64,000 bases of DNA from Microcebus murinus (Eukaryota > Chordata > Mammalia > Primates > Cheirogaleidae): assembly GCF_040939455.1 (NCBI RefSeq), contig NC_134120.1:18280501-18344500 (forward strand), in the 5' to 3' direction. Within the stretch, counting starts at the first letter, position 1. Every line of letters begins with the position of its first letter. The notes under the pieces were generated by a model. It had not been told where the DNA came from, made no database searches, and was given only the letters and a program-made list of their open reading frames with translations. Positions 49,790-61,719 of this stretch are shown piece after piece. Both the position numbers and the translations under genes were made by a program.

Positions 49790-49990
49790 GTCTAGGGCAG
49801 CAGACCCCAGCCTTTTTGGCACCAGGGACTGTTTTCATGGAAGACAATTTTTCCACGGACCAGGGGCGCGGGCGGTGATGGTTTCAGGATGATTCAAGCG
49901 TATTATGTTTATTGTTTATTGTTACATTGTAATATGTAATGAAACAATTATACAACCCACCACAGGCTGGGGACACCTAGCACTCTAGAG
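49790..49990 (+). mobile_element. MER1-type hAT-Charlie element with terminal repeats
   Basis: The 5' end reads CAGCAGACCCCAGCCTTTTT followed by GGCACCAGGGACTGTTTTC and ACAATTTTTCCACGGACCAG, and the 3' end is GGCTGGGGACACC. The inverted ends CCCCAGCC/GGCTGGGG are intact. Flanking 8-mers GTCTAGGG (49790-49797) and CTCTAGAG (49983-49990) agree at 6 of 8 bases, as expected for a decayed 8-bp hAT target duplication. The family name is from memory of the consensus; the middle is deleted. Confidence 0.75.
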
Positions 49991-50619
49991 GACCCGCTGA
50001 CGAATTCCGATTTCTTCTCTTGTTTGAAAGGCCATCTGAATAATGGAGCTACGTAGATGCTTTGCATTAAAGAGATACTTTTCCAAAGACTCTCCATGTT
50101 CTTGGGAATGTGTTGGAGGCAGTCCTATTCCACTTCATTTCTTTCTTCTCTAGAGGAGCTTGGCTTAGACAGTTGCCTCTGTATGAGTTTATTCCCTCCT
50201 TCCCTTTACTCTCAAGAGTTTCTGAATCCAGAGGAACCATGCATTACTTTTGAGTCAACAGAGGTATTCAGTGGATCTCATTTTATTTCTTTCCTTTTGC
50301 AGAATATCAGGCCTACGCACCCACAATTGCAAAATATACGGACCCTAGATTGAGATTAAATTAAATTCATTGCTAAGTGCTTAAGTAGATACAGCTCAAT
50401 TTCCATCTTCTCAATGATTGCTTATTAATCACTCCTAAATTCCTTGACATATGTTTATTAATAGGAAAAATGATAAGGAAGCTTTATTTTAGATTAGTAT
50501 AAAATATAGCTGGTTCTGTTGCATATGTTGAAAATAAAACATTCAAAGCTTTCATATAAGTTGAAAAGAACACAAAAAGCCTAATATGGGGGAAGTGGTT
50601 GATGATAGACCTAGCCAGG

Positions 50620-50800
50620 GCTTTGTCTTGAGCTAGGGCTTACTTTGACCACCAGCTCACCACCGTCCAGTTCTGTGACCTTTGACAAGTTTCTTTAGTT
50701 CTGCGATATAACTTCTTATCTGAGGAGTTGCTGTGTGTTTAAATGAAATAACATGAAAACCACCTGGCTCTTAAATTCAGTTAATGCAAATTATTATTAC
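50620..50800 (+). mobile_element. MIR SINE fragment
   Basis: CCAGTTCTGTGACCTTTGAC followed by AAGTTTCTTTAGTTCTG, TTAAATGAAATAACATGAAAA and CACCTGGCTC follows sense MIR over most of its length. Confidence 0.75.
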
Positions 50801-53229
50801 ATTGACTATTATTATATCTAGGCTGTTTTTCTGTTTATTGGGTCTGACCAGCTTGGCAAAAGTGATACGCAAACTTGAGCATCATGTAGTGAATTTTGGC
50901 AGAATATGGAAGTGATTAATTAAATGCAACCCCCTCATGGGCCATATTAAAGCTGAATGAAAATAGAAAGTGTGTAATATCTGATAACATTTGGTGGGAG
51001 AAGAGGGAGACAGAAGAAGTGAAGGATGAAAGAGAAAGAGACACATAAAAAGCTAATTTTAGAGCAATCTGATCACAAAGTACGATTTTCCTAGCCTTGT
51101 ATTATCAGCATTGGCCTGGCTGTCTGAGTCTCTGAAATTACTAGGTTACTAATTGTTCATGCATTTTCCTCACCTTGGCTATTCAGACCAAGCTGTACTC
51201 TTAACAGTTCAGTAGCCAAATCTGAATGCTTTGGATGCAAGCATAAACTCTTTATGTGTAACTGATTGCACTAAATTGGGCAATACCAAATCATGGAGGA
51301 GAATTTATTAGTGACCCTGTCTCCTTCAGAACTTTCAGAGTAATTGGGAATGAGTCTAATATCCTATTTTTGGAAGCTTTAGCATTTAGTCTCCTGACAG
51401 GAATAACTTGATACTTTATATTGTGTATGTGCACTTTTTCATTGCCTAAGTTTCCCTTTTTCTTATTTATTGATAGTCTCACAAATGTTATTTGGAAATT
51501 GAGATGCAGTGAGCATAAACATTTTAAATATCTTGGCAGACCACCTCAGTAGCTGTGGGTGATCTCTGTTAGCTAGTTACAGGAAAAAGCTAACCAGTAG
51601 TTTACTAAATGATCATTTGGGATCTTGAGCAAGCCATTTTTCGTTTTAATCTCAGTTTCCTTATTTCTGTTCCTGACCTAACTCATGTAGATGTGGTCCA
51701 GGGAAACAGGGAATGCTCTTGGAAATTTTTTGTTCTGTAAGAAATAAAACAATTCTAAATATACATACTTTTGTGTGATTATATTTTCCATTCATTGCAA
51801 AGTTCTAGGTATAGTTCGAACACCCATTAAACGTAAAATAAAAGAAAGCAGCCTTGCTCACAGTCTTTTAAAGGCATTTTAATAGTTAATGAGATTTTGC
51901 CCCTTACCCTCGTGAGTTTCATTTGGTTCTGAAATAAAAATTTACGGCTGTTCTCTCAGCTGAGCTGATACTAGTTTAAGAGTGGAATTGAGTTCACACC
52001 TGCTCTGGCATAAAAAGAAGCCTCTATGTGACTTCTTTAAAATATTCGCAGAGCAGAATAAGAGAGAGTACTCACTATCTCTGCAATTGTAATAACTACA
52101 CAGTAATGTGCTTTGCAAACACTTTAAAGAAGCTGTTTTATAAATTGGCTCTAATCTGCTGATATTGTCCACAGATAGATGCCTTCCCTGAGTTACCCGT
52201 GTTCCTTAAGGTGGAGTGTGGTTATGGAAATGCAGTTGGTTTGAGCAGGCAACGAGTCTGCATTAGCACCGGCAAGTGTACATGTGGGAAAATCTTGCAT
52301 TTGTGAGGCCATTTAGCTGTTCAAGACATGGTCCGTTAGGCAACGTACAATGGCTTTTCTGAGTGCTCTAGTTAAGGGGCAGATGTGTAAAGTAGTGTAC
52401 ACTTAGGCGGATAATTAATAATTAGTGTAGGCTTGTAAGGATGTAATAGAATATATAAATTTCAGCACCTGTTAATGTTTTATCAGAGCAGATCACCTTT
52501 TCTTACTATGAGGGAGTATTCCCCCCTACTAAAAATAGTCTTGCCAGGATATGTGAAAAATCATCATGATTAAAGGAGAACTGGTTTTTATATCAAATAC
52601 TATCTTCCACTGTCGTTGTGATTAGATAACCTGTTTTAGCTGTCACATTTAAAGAGCGTTTCTAGACAATACTATTATCTGTGAGTTTGACCACAGATGG
52701 CAAAACAGTGCTTAGAAAAAAAATATTTTAATGCATTTTAATATTTGGAGACAGTTAACTTGTCAAAGAAGCTCTCCTGCCCCCACGTTATTCCCCCAAG
52801 AAAACAATGGGCTTGTTCATTTTATAACTTCATCACAAGTAAATATATATTCACAGTGAAGGCCTTTTCTAGTGGCTAAATTGGAACGGGTAGAGAAGAT
52901 GATATGGATCCCAAGTTCAGTTTTTGGCTTGGCTGTTTTGTGAGTGGTTTTTGCACCTCATCTCTTAGCTGTCTTGATTTTCAGACACAGAGGAAGTGCT
53001 CCCTTACAGCAGTGAGGGAAAGGGCAAATGATGTATTTGCGAAAGCAAAGCAGACTATCGTACTGCTTTAAAAGTTTCATTGGCTGCTTGATAAATAAAA
53101 TTAGCATGTTATCGGTATGTCTGTAATCATATGGTCCTCAGTATATGTATTTTTAAGCCATTTTTATGAATTCCATTTATACTAGAAGCCGACCAAAATG
53201 ATAAACTTCAACACTCAAATGAGTCTTTG

Positions 53230-53400
53230 ATTCATACATTCATTCATCGAGCAAGTACCTGAGGAAAGCTTGTGATAGGGCAAGGCCCCGCGTTAGGTAC
53301 TAGCTAGTGGCATGCCACTTTTCTTGCCTTCAACTTGGCCCATGTTCTAAGAAAGAAACCAGGTGGATATCAGATAATTATAATTCAGGGTGTTAGGGAG
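53230..53400 (-). mobile_element. L2 LINE 3' fragment, antisense
   Basis: ACATTCATTCATCGAGCAAG, TACCTGAGGAAAGC and GCGTTAGGTACTAGCTAGTG correspond to the antisense L2 3' end, diverged. Confidence 0.6.
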
Positions 53401-53484
53401 ATAAACATGTGTGCCCAGGGTGCTGGTGCTGTTGGATTACATATCTGGGGTACCCACCATCAGCTTTCTCATATTAATGGTTAA

Positions 53485-53730
53485 AATTTTTGAGTGTTCA
53501 CTGTGTACCAGGTATTTGCTAAGTACCTTGCACGTATCATCTTGTTTACACCTTACGGTAAACTTCTTTATTTGGGATTGTCATTACTGTTTTATAAAGA
53601 AGGCAGTTGAGGATCAGAGAAGTTGGGTTACCTGCTGAGTGTTGTGTGTAGCCAGTGGATGGCAGAACCCTGATTCCAAGTTAGATCTGCTGAACTCCAA
53701 AGCCTTTGCCCTCACCCACTCCTGCACTGC
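53485..53730 (-). mobile_element. MIR SINE, near full length, antisense
   Basis: GTGTTCACTGTGTACCAGGT, TGCTAAGTACCTTGCACG, GAGGATCAGAGAAGTTGGGTT, CAGTGGATGGCAGAACC and CCAAAGCCTTTGCCCTC give the whole antisense MIR order. Confidence 0.85.
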
Positions 53731-53764
53731 ATGAATTGTAGAGAATATGGAAAGAATTCCCAGA

Positions 53765-54220
53765 GGTGCAGTAGCAGTTAAACATGTATTCAGCTGCAAC
53801 TAATAGAATACTTGGTAATAGTAGGTTAGTCAAATAAATGTTTTATCCCCCCTTCCTTAAGGGGGGGTAGGAGGTTGCCTATGTGGATTCAGCGAATCAG
53901 TGTTGCTATGTTTCCTTTCTGCCCTCCTTAGTGTGCAGATTTTCATTCTTCAGGTTTTTCTCTTGCATTTCTTGCAAGCTGACTGTTGAGTCTCAGACAC
54001 CACATCAGAGTTCCCGACAGGCAGCAGGGGAAACAGAGATGAGGGTAGCATCCATCCGTGCATGAATCTCATTCCATCAGAGGAGAAAAGAAATTTTCCA
54101 GAAACTGGTGGCCTCGAGCAGGATTCCACTAACAACTTGCTGGCCAAACCCATACAAGACATCTATCCGTACCTGTGAGGGAAGCTGGGGAGGTGAACTC
54201 TTACAGAATCATTCGGGTCT
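53765..54220 (+). mobile_element. Ancient interspersed repeat, family unresolved
   Basis: It starts TTCAGCTGCAACTAATAGAA and continues with CTTGCAAGCTGACTGTTGAG and GGCAGCAGGGGAAACAGAG. The layout parallels the 18485 segment. It contains a GC-rich hairpin at 53847-53866. Confidence 0.35.
53847..53866. repeat. Hairpin CCCCCCTT-CCTT-AAGGGGGG
   Basis: Perfect 8-bp arms with a 4-nt loop, six of the eight pairs G:C. There is no T tract, and it is not a terminator in this context. Confidence 0.7.
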
Positions 54221-55060
54221 CAGACTCGAGAGGCAGGCAAAGGAGAAGGGAGTTGGGAATGGGCATTGGATGAATCTACATGAATTTTGTGGTAGTGTAA
54301 GTGATAATGTCTGAGCTGAGTCTTAAAGGTGAGTTAGAGCTATCCAGGTAGAAAGAAAATTGCCAGTTGGTGGAGATGCTTGTGCAGAGCTGTGGGAGCT
54401 AGCAGATAGAACAGGAAGCCTGGAACTGAAGTAGGGATGACAGGTGCAGCTGGAATAGAATCCTGGCCCCAGAAAAATGAAAGGTCTCTCTTGGATTTGG
54501 TAGTGAAAGAAGTTGACTTTTCAATGAGGCATGTGGTGAACTGCTCAAGGGTTGGTTTTTCAATAGTGGGATAACAGTGATCTGATTTATGGTTTAGAAC
54601 AATCCCTTAAGCAACTGTGAATAGGACACAACTTGAGAGGCAAGGTGATTACTCAGGAGGTGATTAAAGCAATTCCCAGGGGAAATGAAGAGAAATTGAA
54701 CTGAATTAGGAACATTGGGAATGAGGGAAGAGGACATGGATTTGAGTGATACTAAATTGATGGAAATGGTTGGAGTCGGTGACTGATGGATGAGGGAGGG
54801 GTCATACTTGGCTTCTTGGTGTCTGGCTTTTTCCACCTTGTGGATGGCAGAGCCATTCATTTAGATGTGGACTATGAGAAGACTGATGGAGGATTAAAGT
54901 GGTAAATTCAGTTTTGGACATAATTTCTGACATGTCTGTGGATGGAAGGATTTGTGATTCTGGATTGGAATTGCAGGTTTGGCATGCTATTCTATATTTG
55001 GGAGTTGAAATCATGGGAATGGATAAGTTACCCAGAGAGAAAAGGGATGAGCCTATTTTC
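54220..55060 (-). mobile_element. Long L2 LINE fragment, antisense
   Basis: CTGAGCTGAGTCTTAAAGGTG, GTGCAGAGCTGTGGGAGC, ATAACAGTGATCTGATTTATG, AAATTCAGTTTTGGACATAAT, TTGGGAGTTGAAATCATGGG and ATGGATAAGTTACCCAGAGA follow the antisense L2 consensus order over some 800 bp, the longest repeat fossil here. The short frames inside are remnants or shadows. Confidence 0.75.
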
Positions 55061-55260
55061 TGATTAATGATTTTGCTCCCTACAGATCTTAAATAGAAAA
55101 AAAAAGCTGCTATCTCATCCTTTTTTCACCCCTACAAACATGATATTTTTAAGAAAACTGGTTAATTTTTGTTTGATCATGTAGCCATTTTTAATGTTAT
55201 ATTTAATCACTCATCAAATGTTTTTAATCCCTCCCTGTCCCTCTTTCCTTTCTTTCCTTT

Positions 55261-55264
<4 letters not shown>

Positions 55265-55338
<74 letters not shown>
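55265..55338. repeat. (TC)37 microsatellite
   Basis: 74 bp of pure CT dinucleotides. The polyserine/leucine frame across it is an artefact. It is probably length-polymorphic. Confidence 0.98.
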
Positions 55339-55341
<3 letters not shown>

Positions 55342-55499
55342 TTAACTTGGATAGGTTGGAATGTAACTGTTTTTCAGAGAATACATTTATGCACCATTTT
55401 GGGACAGTATCATACATTCATAAAAATGGAATGAAATTTAGAGCTCTTCTTGTGTCCTTTGCAATTTATGTCAGCTTCCCTCCTAATGTAGAAATGCTT

Positions 55500-55580
55500 C
55501 TAGGTGAGCCTCTAACAAAGGTGTTGGCACATAGATGACACTATGATTAATGTATGAATGAACGAATGAATGAATGAATC
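55500..55580 (+). mobile_element. L2 LINE 3' terminus with (GAAT)n
   Basis: GGTGTTGGCACATAGATGAC followed by ATTAATGTATGAATGAACG and further GAAT units is the sense L2 3' end with its terminal repeats. Confidence 0.7.
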
Positions 55581-56224
55581 CGAGACAGGCTCTCATTTGT
55601 CTGCTTGGTCATTCCATGCATTGGCGAAGTACTACTGACAAGGTAATTCATTGCATTTTGACAGGTCTAACTTTCAGAAAGTTCTCAATTCTGTAGCTGT
55701 CAGCGTGAGATACTTTTTTTTTTTGGCTGAAACTACCTAGTATTATGTATTGTCTCTCTTTCCACACATTTTCAAAGATGATAATCCTCAGTTCCTTCAA
55801 AAATAGCATTGGAAAATGCTCAAAATATCATAGAACATGGTTTAACCATACTTTATATTCCTGTTACTATCCTCTGCATATATTCTAGTTGGTCTTTTTT
55901 CTGTCCAAGTGGTGAATACAAGACTTAACTCAATATTCCAGATCTAGTTTGGCCAATAGTGAATCTGATCTCATTTTTGGTATTAGTTCAATGTAAGATT
56001 ACATTTCTACATCTGTGTTTTAGCATAGACTGAAAATTGAGCTTGTGGTTCACTAAAATCCATAAGGGATTTTTAACGTTAATTGCTTTACAACCATGGC
56101 TTCCACATCTTTGTGTAGAATGGGACTTTGTATTTATCCTGCCCTGATTTCTTCTTGTTGGTTTTGGTCTACAAATGTGCTGCAATTCTATCTTTTCGCT
56201 CTATTGATACCAGAAATGGGATGG

Positions 56225-56455
56225 CTTGATGCTTAGCATTGTGCACTATTGAGTTTAAATCCTGGGTGACATTGTCTCAGTTACTTTCTCTGAGTCATAG
56301 TTTCTTCATCTATGCAGAAGATAATCATCTTAAAGATAGTTATAAAATCCATCTGTTAGGATTGTTGGATGAAATAAATGAGATAATGCACATATAATGC
56401 ATAACGGAGCACCTAGAAAATCATGAACACTCAATAAATGTTCACTATTGCTAAT
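56225..56455 (+). mobile_element. MIR SINE, near full length
   Basis: TTGAGTTTAAATCCTGGGTG, CTCTGAGTCATAGTTTCTTC, GGATGAAATAAATGAGATAAT and CATGAACACTCAATAAATGTT cover nearly all of MIR in sense. Confidence 0.9.
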
Positions 56456-58129
56456 GCAGGGGATGTGAGAAGTTAATGGGGGCTATTTCTATTATTGTGG
56501 ATTCTTTTCTCTATGGTCAATATTCTCTGAAGAGAAAAAGCATAAAGCAGATGTTTCCTCTATGACCAATGGAAGAAATGAATGTAGTTCTTGATTTTGA
56601 GTTATATGATTAACCAAATCTACCAGGCAGGGTAGGATGTGATGATGAAAAAAGTTGCTATTGAGTGATAATTATTAACTGGCTACCTTGTTGAGTCTTA
56701 TGAGAAAAGACTTACGAGTCTAAAAACAAACAGTAACAACAACAAAAATCTTAAAATTACCTGGACAAAAGTCCTAGGTCTCCTTTCACCTACACCTAAC
56801 TTTAAGGCAAACAATTACAAGGTGAGCCAGATGTTCAATTATAGATTTTGAAGGTTATATGAACATTTGGGTCAACACTCACGATAGATTGAGAGGTAAC
56901 TTTCCTTTACAAGGGTTTGCCAGGGCATTAATGCATCAGCTGGGTATACTCAGAAAGAAGGCTTGGATTAGTATTCAACAACCTGTTTTAAAACCAAGCA
57001 ATGGCACCTCATACAAGGTCCAGGTTGACCCAAGCCAAGGTTAGGTCAACTTGACTTGTTTTCATAATAAATGTCACAATGGTGATAAGTCATAAGGGAC
57101 ATCCCCACACTGTTTGTAGTTATAGAATTCCCTCTGGACAAACCATTTTTTAGGTACCTCTATTTGGTCATACCCGTAAGAAGTATGCTTGGTACATTAT
57201 ATAAGCTAACCTATCTTGGTTCATCATACCAGTGTGTAGGACTTCTGTAGACTCTGGCCTGGTTACAACCTAGAGTTCCAAAAGGGTATAGCACTTCATG
57301 TGTTCATTCTGTACTGTGATAAAGTTCTTTGCACATTTGTGGAAATGCAAAAGTTTTTCCATGCACCTGGCTTCTGTTCTGGCCATTTCCTTGCATATGG
57401 GTTTTGATCTGGCACCACTGGAAGAGGGAAGCTAGCCATTCTGAAATCTCAGATTTTATTATATGCAATTATTTATAAGACCTGAGAGGTACTTTATTAG
57501 TTAGGAAGCATTTCAAATTTTCTCTGTAGCTTTTAAAAATCATCCTGACTTCCTATGTGTTATTTTTTGCATTGGCACCCTTTGCCAATGCTATGTCTCA
57601 GAAGAGCTGAGACTTGTGGCCAATAATCCTCACAAACTGATGGGGCTGTAGAATTTATTTCTCTGTCACCCTTTTCTAAACCAAAATAAGGTTATATTTT
57701 TCATTTTCAAGGGTGGACAAATTAGAGTCTTTAAAATAAAACCTACTTCCCCTTTTTGTTCTTTTTGTGATAATCTGTAACAACAACAAAAAAAAGCTTA
57801 GTGGCTTTCTGTACAACTGCTTTGTTTTAAAAATCAAATTGAAGACCAACTTGATTCTGCCTGCAGAGCAAAGCTATCTGCCTTTTTAGAAAATCTGGAT
57901 GGTTAAATTGGAAGCACGTTCTGCACATGGTTTAGTAGTTAGTAGCCTGGAAAATGACCCAATAGCCAAGATAGTTTTTTTTAATCTTCATTGTAAGTGC
58001 TTGTTTAAAGTTTAAGCCTGTAATTGACTATTTTGCACATTGTTCATTGTTAATTCTTTTCAGGCTATTATAGTTTTGTAAATGCATTGCCTGCTAAGTT
58101 GTGTCAGTGGAGGAACATTAGTGCTGTAA

Positions 58130-58280
58130 GAAAATCCAGTTAAATGTGGTACTTAAAAGCATTACCAATTAGCGCATGGGACTGGATCACCACAATTTCT
58201 TAGTGATCCTGGAAAAGTCACTTTCTATTTGTGTGGATTTCTACTTACTTAAAATCGGTATAATAATGTTCTTTTTGGTT
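58130..58280 (+). mobile_element. MIR SINE fragment
   Basis: TTAGTGATCCTGGAAAAGTC, ACTTTCTATTTGTGTGGA and TTAAAATCGGTATAATAATG resemble the sense MIR core. Confidence 0.55.
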
Positions 58281-58398
58281 AAATGGGCAGCACATAAATG
58301 AACACTATGCTATGGCCTGCCATAGAGTTTCTACTGATGAGTGGCTATATTACTCAATATTGTTATTCCACACCCTTAGTCTATTCCACATTGGAGGG

Positions 58399-58560
58399 AC
58401 AAAATCCTTTTATTTTTTATATTATCCTATTATATCATATATATTACTTATTATATATGTAATAATATGTTCATATATAGAATTCTATATTACACATAAA
58501 ATAATATATGGAATTCTATATATATAATATATTATAATAATATTTTACATATTATAACAA
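58399..58560. repeat. AT-rich low-complexity stretch with palindrome
   Basis: Nearly pure A/T over about 160 bp, with the perfect 16-bp palindrome ATATAGAATTCTATAT at 58475-58490 and a related GGAATTCTATATATATAAT near 58510. It can form cruciform or slipped structures and is a difficult stretch for assembly. Confidence 0.85.
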
Positions 58561-59559
58561 ATGATAAATTTTTGGTGCCATCTACCAGATAGCTCATTTT
58601 GTATAGCTCTATTTTGTATTGTTTAGATTTGAAAAATCATTTTTAATGCACATACCACATGCAATTTTCTATTTTCAATGGATATGATACGCACTGATCA
58701 GAAAATAGAGGCGCTTCCTGGTATTGAGAATATAACTGCTTGATAATCATTCTTTGACTTTTCAGTTTAGAAGAGAGAAACATCACTCAACATTTCAAGT
58801 ACAAGCTAATACTGGCTAATAATTAAAGGTTACAAAAATTACAGTGAGAACAGAGTTAAATTCTGCCTATCAGGTAGTAAGGACACCTAGAATGTGAACA
58901 TAACCATGAGAAATAATAGGGCAGATAAAATGTGATTTATCTGTGTATGATAAAGGAAGAAAAATAGTGATTGTGATTATACTAAGTGTGGCTTAAGCTG
59001 TTTATCATTATGTACAAATGGAAACTTACGTAAATCCCCTCTTGGTTAAGTTTTATCTGAAACAAAGGATATGATTGGAAGTGTAGAATGGGAGAGTATT
59101 TTAGGAGCATGATGACAGTCCAGCTAGAAGCTTTAGCAGATCTGTGGTCAAACTAGAGAAGGAAAAGAAAGACCAAGGAAGCTTGATTTGGTTTTGCAAA
59201 TTTGGGACACATGTAGGAGTTTGGACCTAACGAATTGTTGCACTAGATTTGGTCATCCAGTGATGCTTTTCTTAGCAAATATTATCTGAGCCATTGATTC
59301 ACACACTGAGAACTGTAGGCTGTGTATGGGTAGAACTGCACCTTTCTATCCCTTGAAACCAAATGTAACAATCAGCCTCTGAGTTTAACCTGTAAAGCAG
59401 AATGAGGAGAAAGGGAGCAAGTAGTGAAGGGAAAAGCACAGAGTGGGGCAATGGGCATGCATGTTCAAAGATAAATCCAATAAGCAGATACCCAAAAGTT
59501 ATGCTATGCAAGAATAGACACACTGTAGGAAAATTCCAACTATCAGGCTAACAGGATGG

Positions 59560-60000
59560 GAAACTGAAGAGCACAGAGCAATTACCTCTGAAGAAAGAGG
59601 CACAGTTGACATCAAGTGTTATAGAGAGACTGGCGTGATTACAGGAAGATGTTGAGAATATCAGAAAACATCCCCAAATTAAGAGTGCCAAAAAGAAGAA
59701 AGATTACCGATGAGATCATGATAAATAATAATGAGCTATTTCTCAAAGCACCTGAAGAAGGAGGTCCGAAAAGTGGTTTGTTAAGCCTTGAAAAGATAGA
59801 ATGGGTAATGTATTGACAGACAATGGAAACACAGCTAAAAAAAATAAATGAATTTTTCACCTGACTGTTCACAAAGGAGGATGGGGGACGGATGCCAGAC
59901 ACAGACATAAATTTCCCAGGGGAGAACGAAGAAATACAAAAGAAATCAGGATCATGCTGAAACAGGTGATCCAAGGGGCGAGAAGAAGAAAACTAATAAA
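59560..60000 (+). mobile_element. Possible old non-LTR retrotransposon fragment
   Basis: Around 59840-59910 the + strand reads Lys-Ile-Asn-Glu-Phe-Phe-Thr, a stop, then Leu-Phe-Thr-Lys-Glu-Asp, which resembles the linker before the reverse transcriptase domain of CR1/L2-like LINEs. Stops break it. The family is not resolved and the boundaries are guesses. Confidence 0.3.
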
Positions 60001-60011
60001 ACTCTAATGCT

Positions 60012-60037
60012 TGATCACTGCTTTTTAGCAGTGATCA
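60012..60037. repeat. Hairpin TGATCACTGCT / AGCAGTGATCA
   Basis: Perfect 11-bp arms (60012-60022 and 60027-60037) around a TTTT loop. The arms themselves contain the palindrome TGATCA. It could be a relic of a transposon end or a small stem-loop; no RNA family is recognised. Confidence 0.7.
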
Positions 60038-60339
60038 CCTATAAATCTTGAAGAAGTAAGAAGAATGTAAAAGAGGCTACCAAGGAGTGGAAAAACAATG
60101 AACTCTTTTTTAGAATGGCTGGAAATATTTTCATGGGTTTGTTTTCTATCTAGTTACCTCATTGGACTAGCCCCTTTGAAATTTGTCCTTAAAGAAAATA
60201 AGCTAATGTACTTAAAGAAAAATTATCGTAAGTGGCCTTTGCATGACCAAAACCTCTACTTCCCACACCCAAGTTCTCAGTGTTGTAGAGGTACCCCATT
60301 GTGCCTGGTGTGTAAGTGTTTATTAAGTCTTATCATGGA

Positions 60340-60440
60340 GTCATTGATTGAGCCAGTATTTATTGCATGGATGCTGCTTAGTGTCAGGCACTGAGCTACA
60401 TCCTAGATACAGGGCTGAAAAAAATAGACTTGTCCTAAGG
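60340..60440 (-). mobile_element. L2 LINE 3' fragment, antisense
   Basis: GAGCCAGTATTTATTGCATG, TGTCAGGCACTGAGCTACAT and CCTAGATACAGGGCTG match the antisense L2 3' end. Confidence 0.75.
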
Positions 60441-60933
60441 GTCTTTGAAGCCACTTCTCCCTTACTCATGTAAGCAGCCCTACTTCATGCCAGATATTGA
60501 TTTAATTCTGTGCATCCTTCCTGGTCTTGGTAGAGAAAGGTGGCCCATGAATAAATTTAGGTATCCTCCTACAGCACCTCCTGAATCACCTCCTACTGAT
60601 GTTTTGGAATTCACAAAGTTCTTGCCTTGGGCCAGGGCCAGGGAGAGGCTGTACTTGCAAAAGCACTTTTTCCTTTCTTCATTTTTCCTACTTCCTGTGG
60701 TTTAGGGTTTAGCCTCCTGGTGCACCCATCTCCCACCCTAGGTTGGTCACTGCTGTCTGCATTTGGATTAATTACCTTATTCCTTCCTCGTTACCTCTGA
60801 ACGATTTAAGGGCCCAGCAAACCAAGTTTATGAAAGAAGCTTTTCCATTTGTCTTCTCAGAATTAATCTTTCTTTGCTCACTGTTTCTAAATTTGCGTTA
60901 AGGTTGTCATTAATGCAGACACTGTTAGGAAGG

Positions 60934-61215
60934 GGCGACTTCACTCTGGTCACTTCTTCCCGCCTTCAGATGTTACCGCCGTGGCAGCTGCCCCCGAGTG
61001 GAATATGAGACGTGTTGAGAGACACTGTTTCTGAGTGTGTAGGAGAGGGACCGAGAGACTTTCACCCACCGCACAGCTTTGTCCTGCAGCCATTGTGCCC
61101 ATGGCCCAAACTCTTCTAAATAAAATTAATCTCCATTGCTACCTCTCGCAGTAGGACCGTGGGTGGTGACCTTTGGTTGGAACAGGCCCCCGTGAGCTCT
61201 GGAGTCTCGTGTTTC
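60934..61215. promoter_or_regulatory. CpG-enriched patch, possible regulatory element
   Basis: About twelve CpGs fall within 280 bp, including ACCGCCGTGG near 60975, in DNA that otherwise has almost none. It may be a minor promoter, a conserved enhancer, or the remains of an LTR (an AATAAA sits near 61120). No transcription start can be assigned. Confidence 0.25.
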
Positions 61216-61338
61216 GTTATTCTGTGCTCAAGAGTCTCTGGAAGCTGTGAGACTGTGGTTCACCTACAGAAGGGTCAGCTGAGTCACATTACATTTTCTT
61301 TTTTCATATTTCCATTCTTTATGCAGAGTTAGTTGCAG

Positions 61339-61361
61339 GGTTTTTTTTTTTTTTTTTTTTG
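61339..61361. repeat. Poly-T tract
   Basis: A run of over twenty T; simple repeat. Confidence 0.95.
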
Positions 61362-61384
61362 CTATTTCTCTGAGAATAGATCAC

Positions 61385-61570
61385 TCTGTAGGGGACTGCC
61401 AGACTTGGGCCCTGTCCTGGGTGAGTTTACCATCTTATTGAGGAGGATATCAACGTGTGTTAGTCAACTATAAACATAGCAACAGCAACCCCACCTGCGA
61501 GTGCTAATGACGAATGAGAAAGTAGAAGTGAAAGCTGGGCAGAAAATGCTAGAAAGAAGCTGTGGTAGAT
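61385..61570 (-). mobile_element. L2 LINE fragment, antisense
   Basis: GGCCCTGTCCTGGGTGAGTTTA, CCATCTTATTGAGGAGGATA and AAAGCTGGGCAGAAAATGCT follow the antisense L2 3' region. Confidence 0.6.
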
Positions 61571-61719
61571 CTCGGTCTATATTTACTTTGAATATCACTT
61601 TATCCAGCTATTTCCTAATGCCCTTATGTATCTGATACAAAAATATATCTGATGAATGACATTATTGAGATGTCAGCCCAGGACTCCAGAATTCTATAAG
61701 GAAATATTGATAGAACCAC

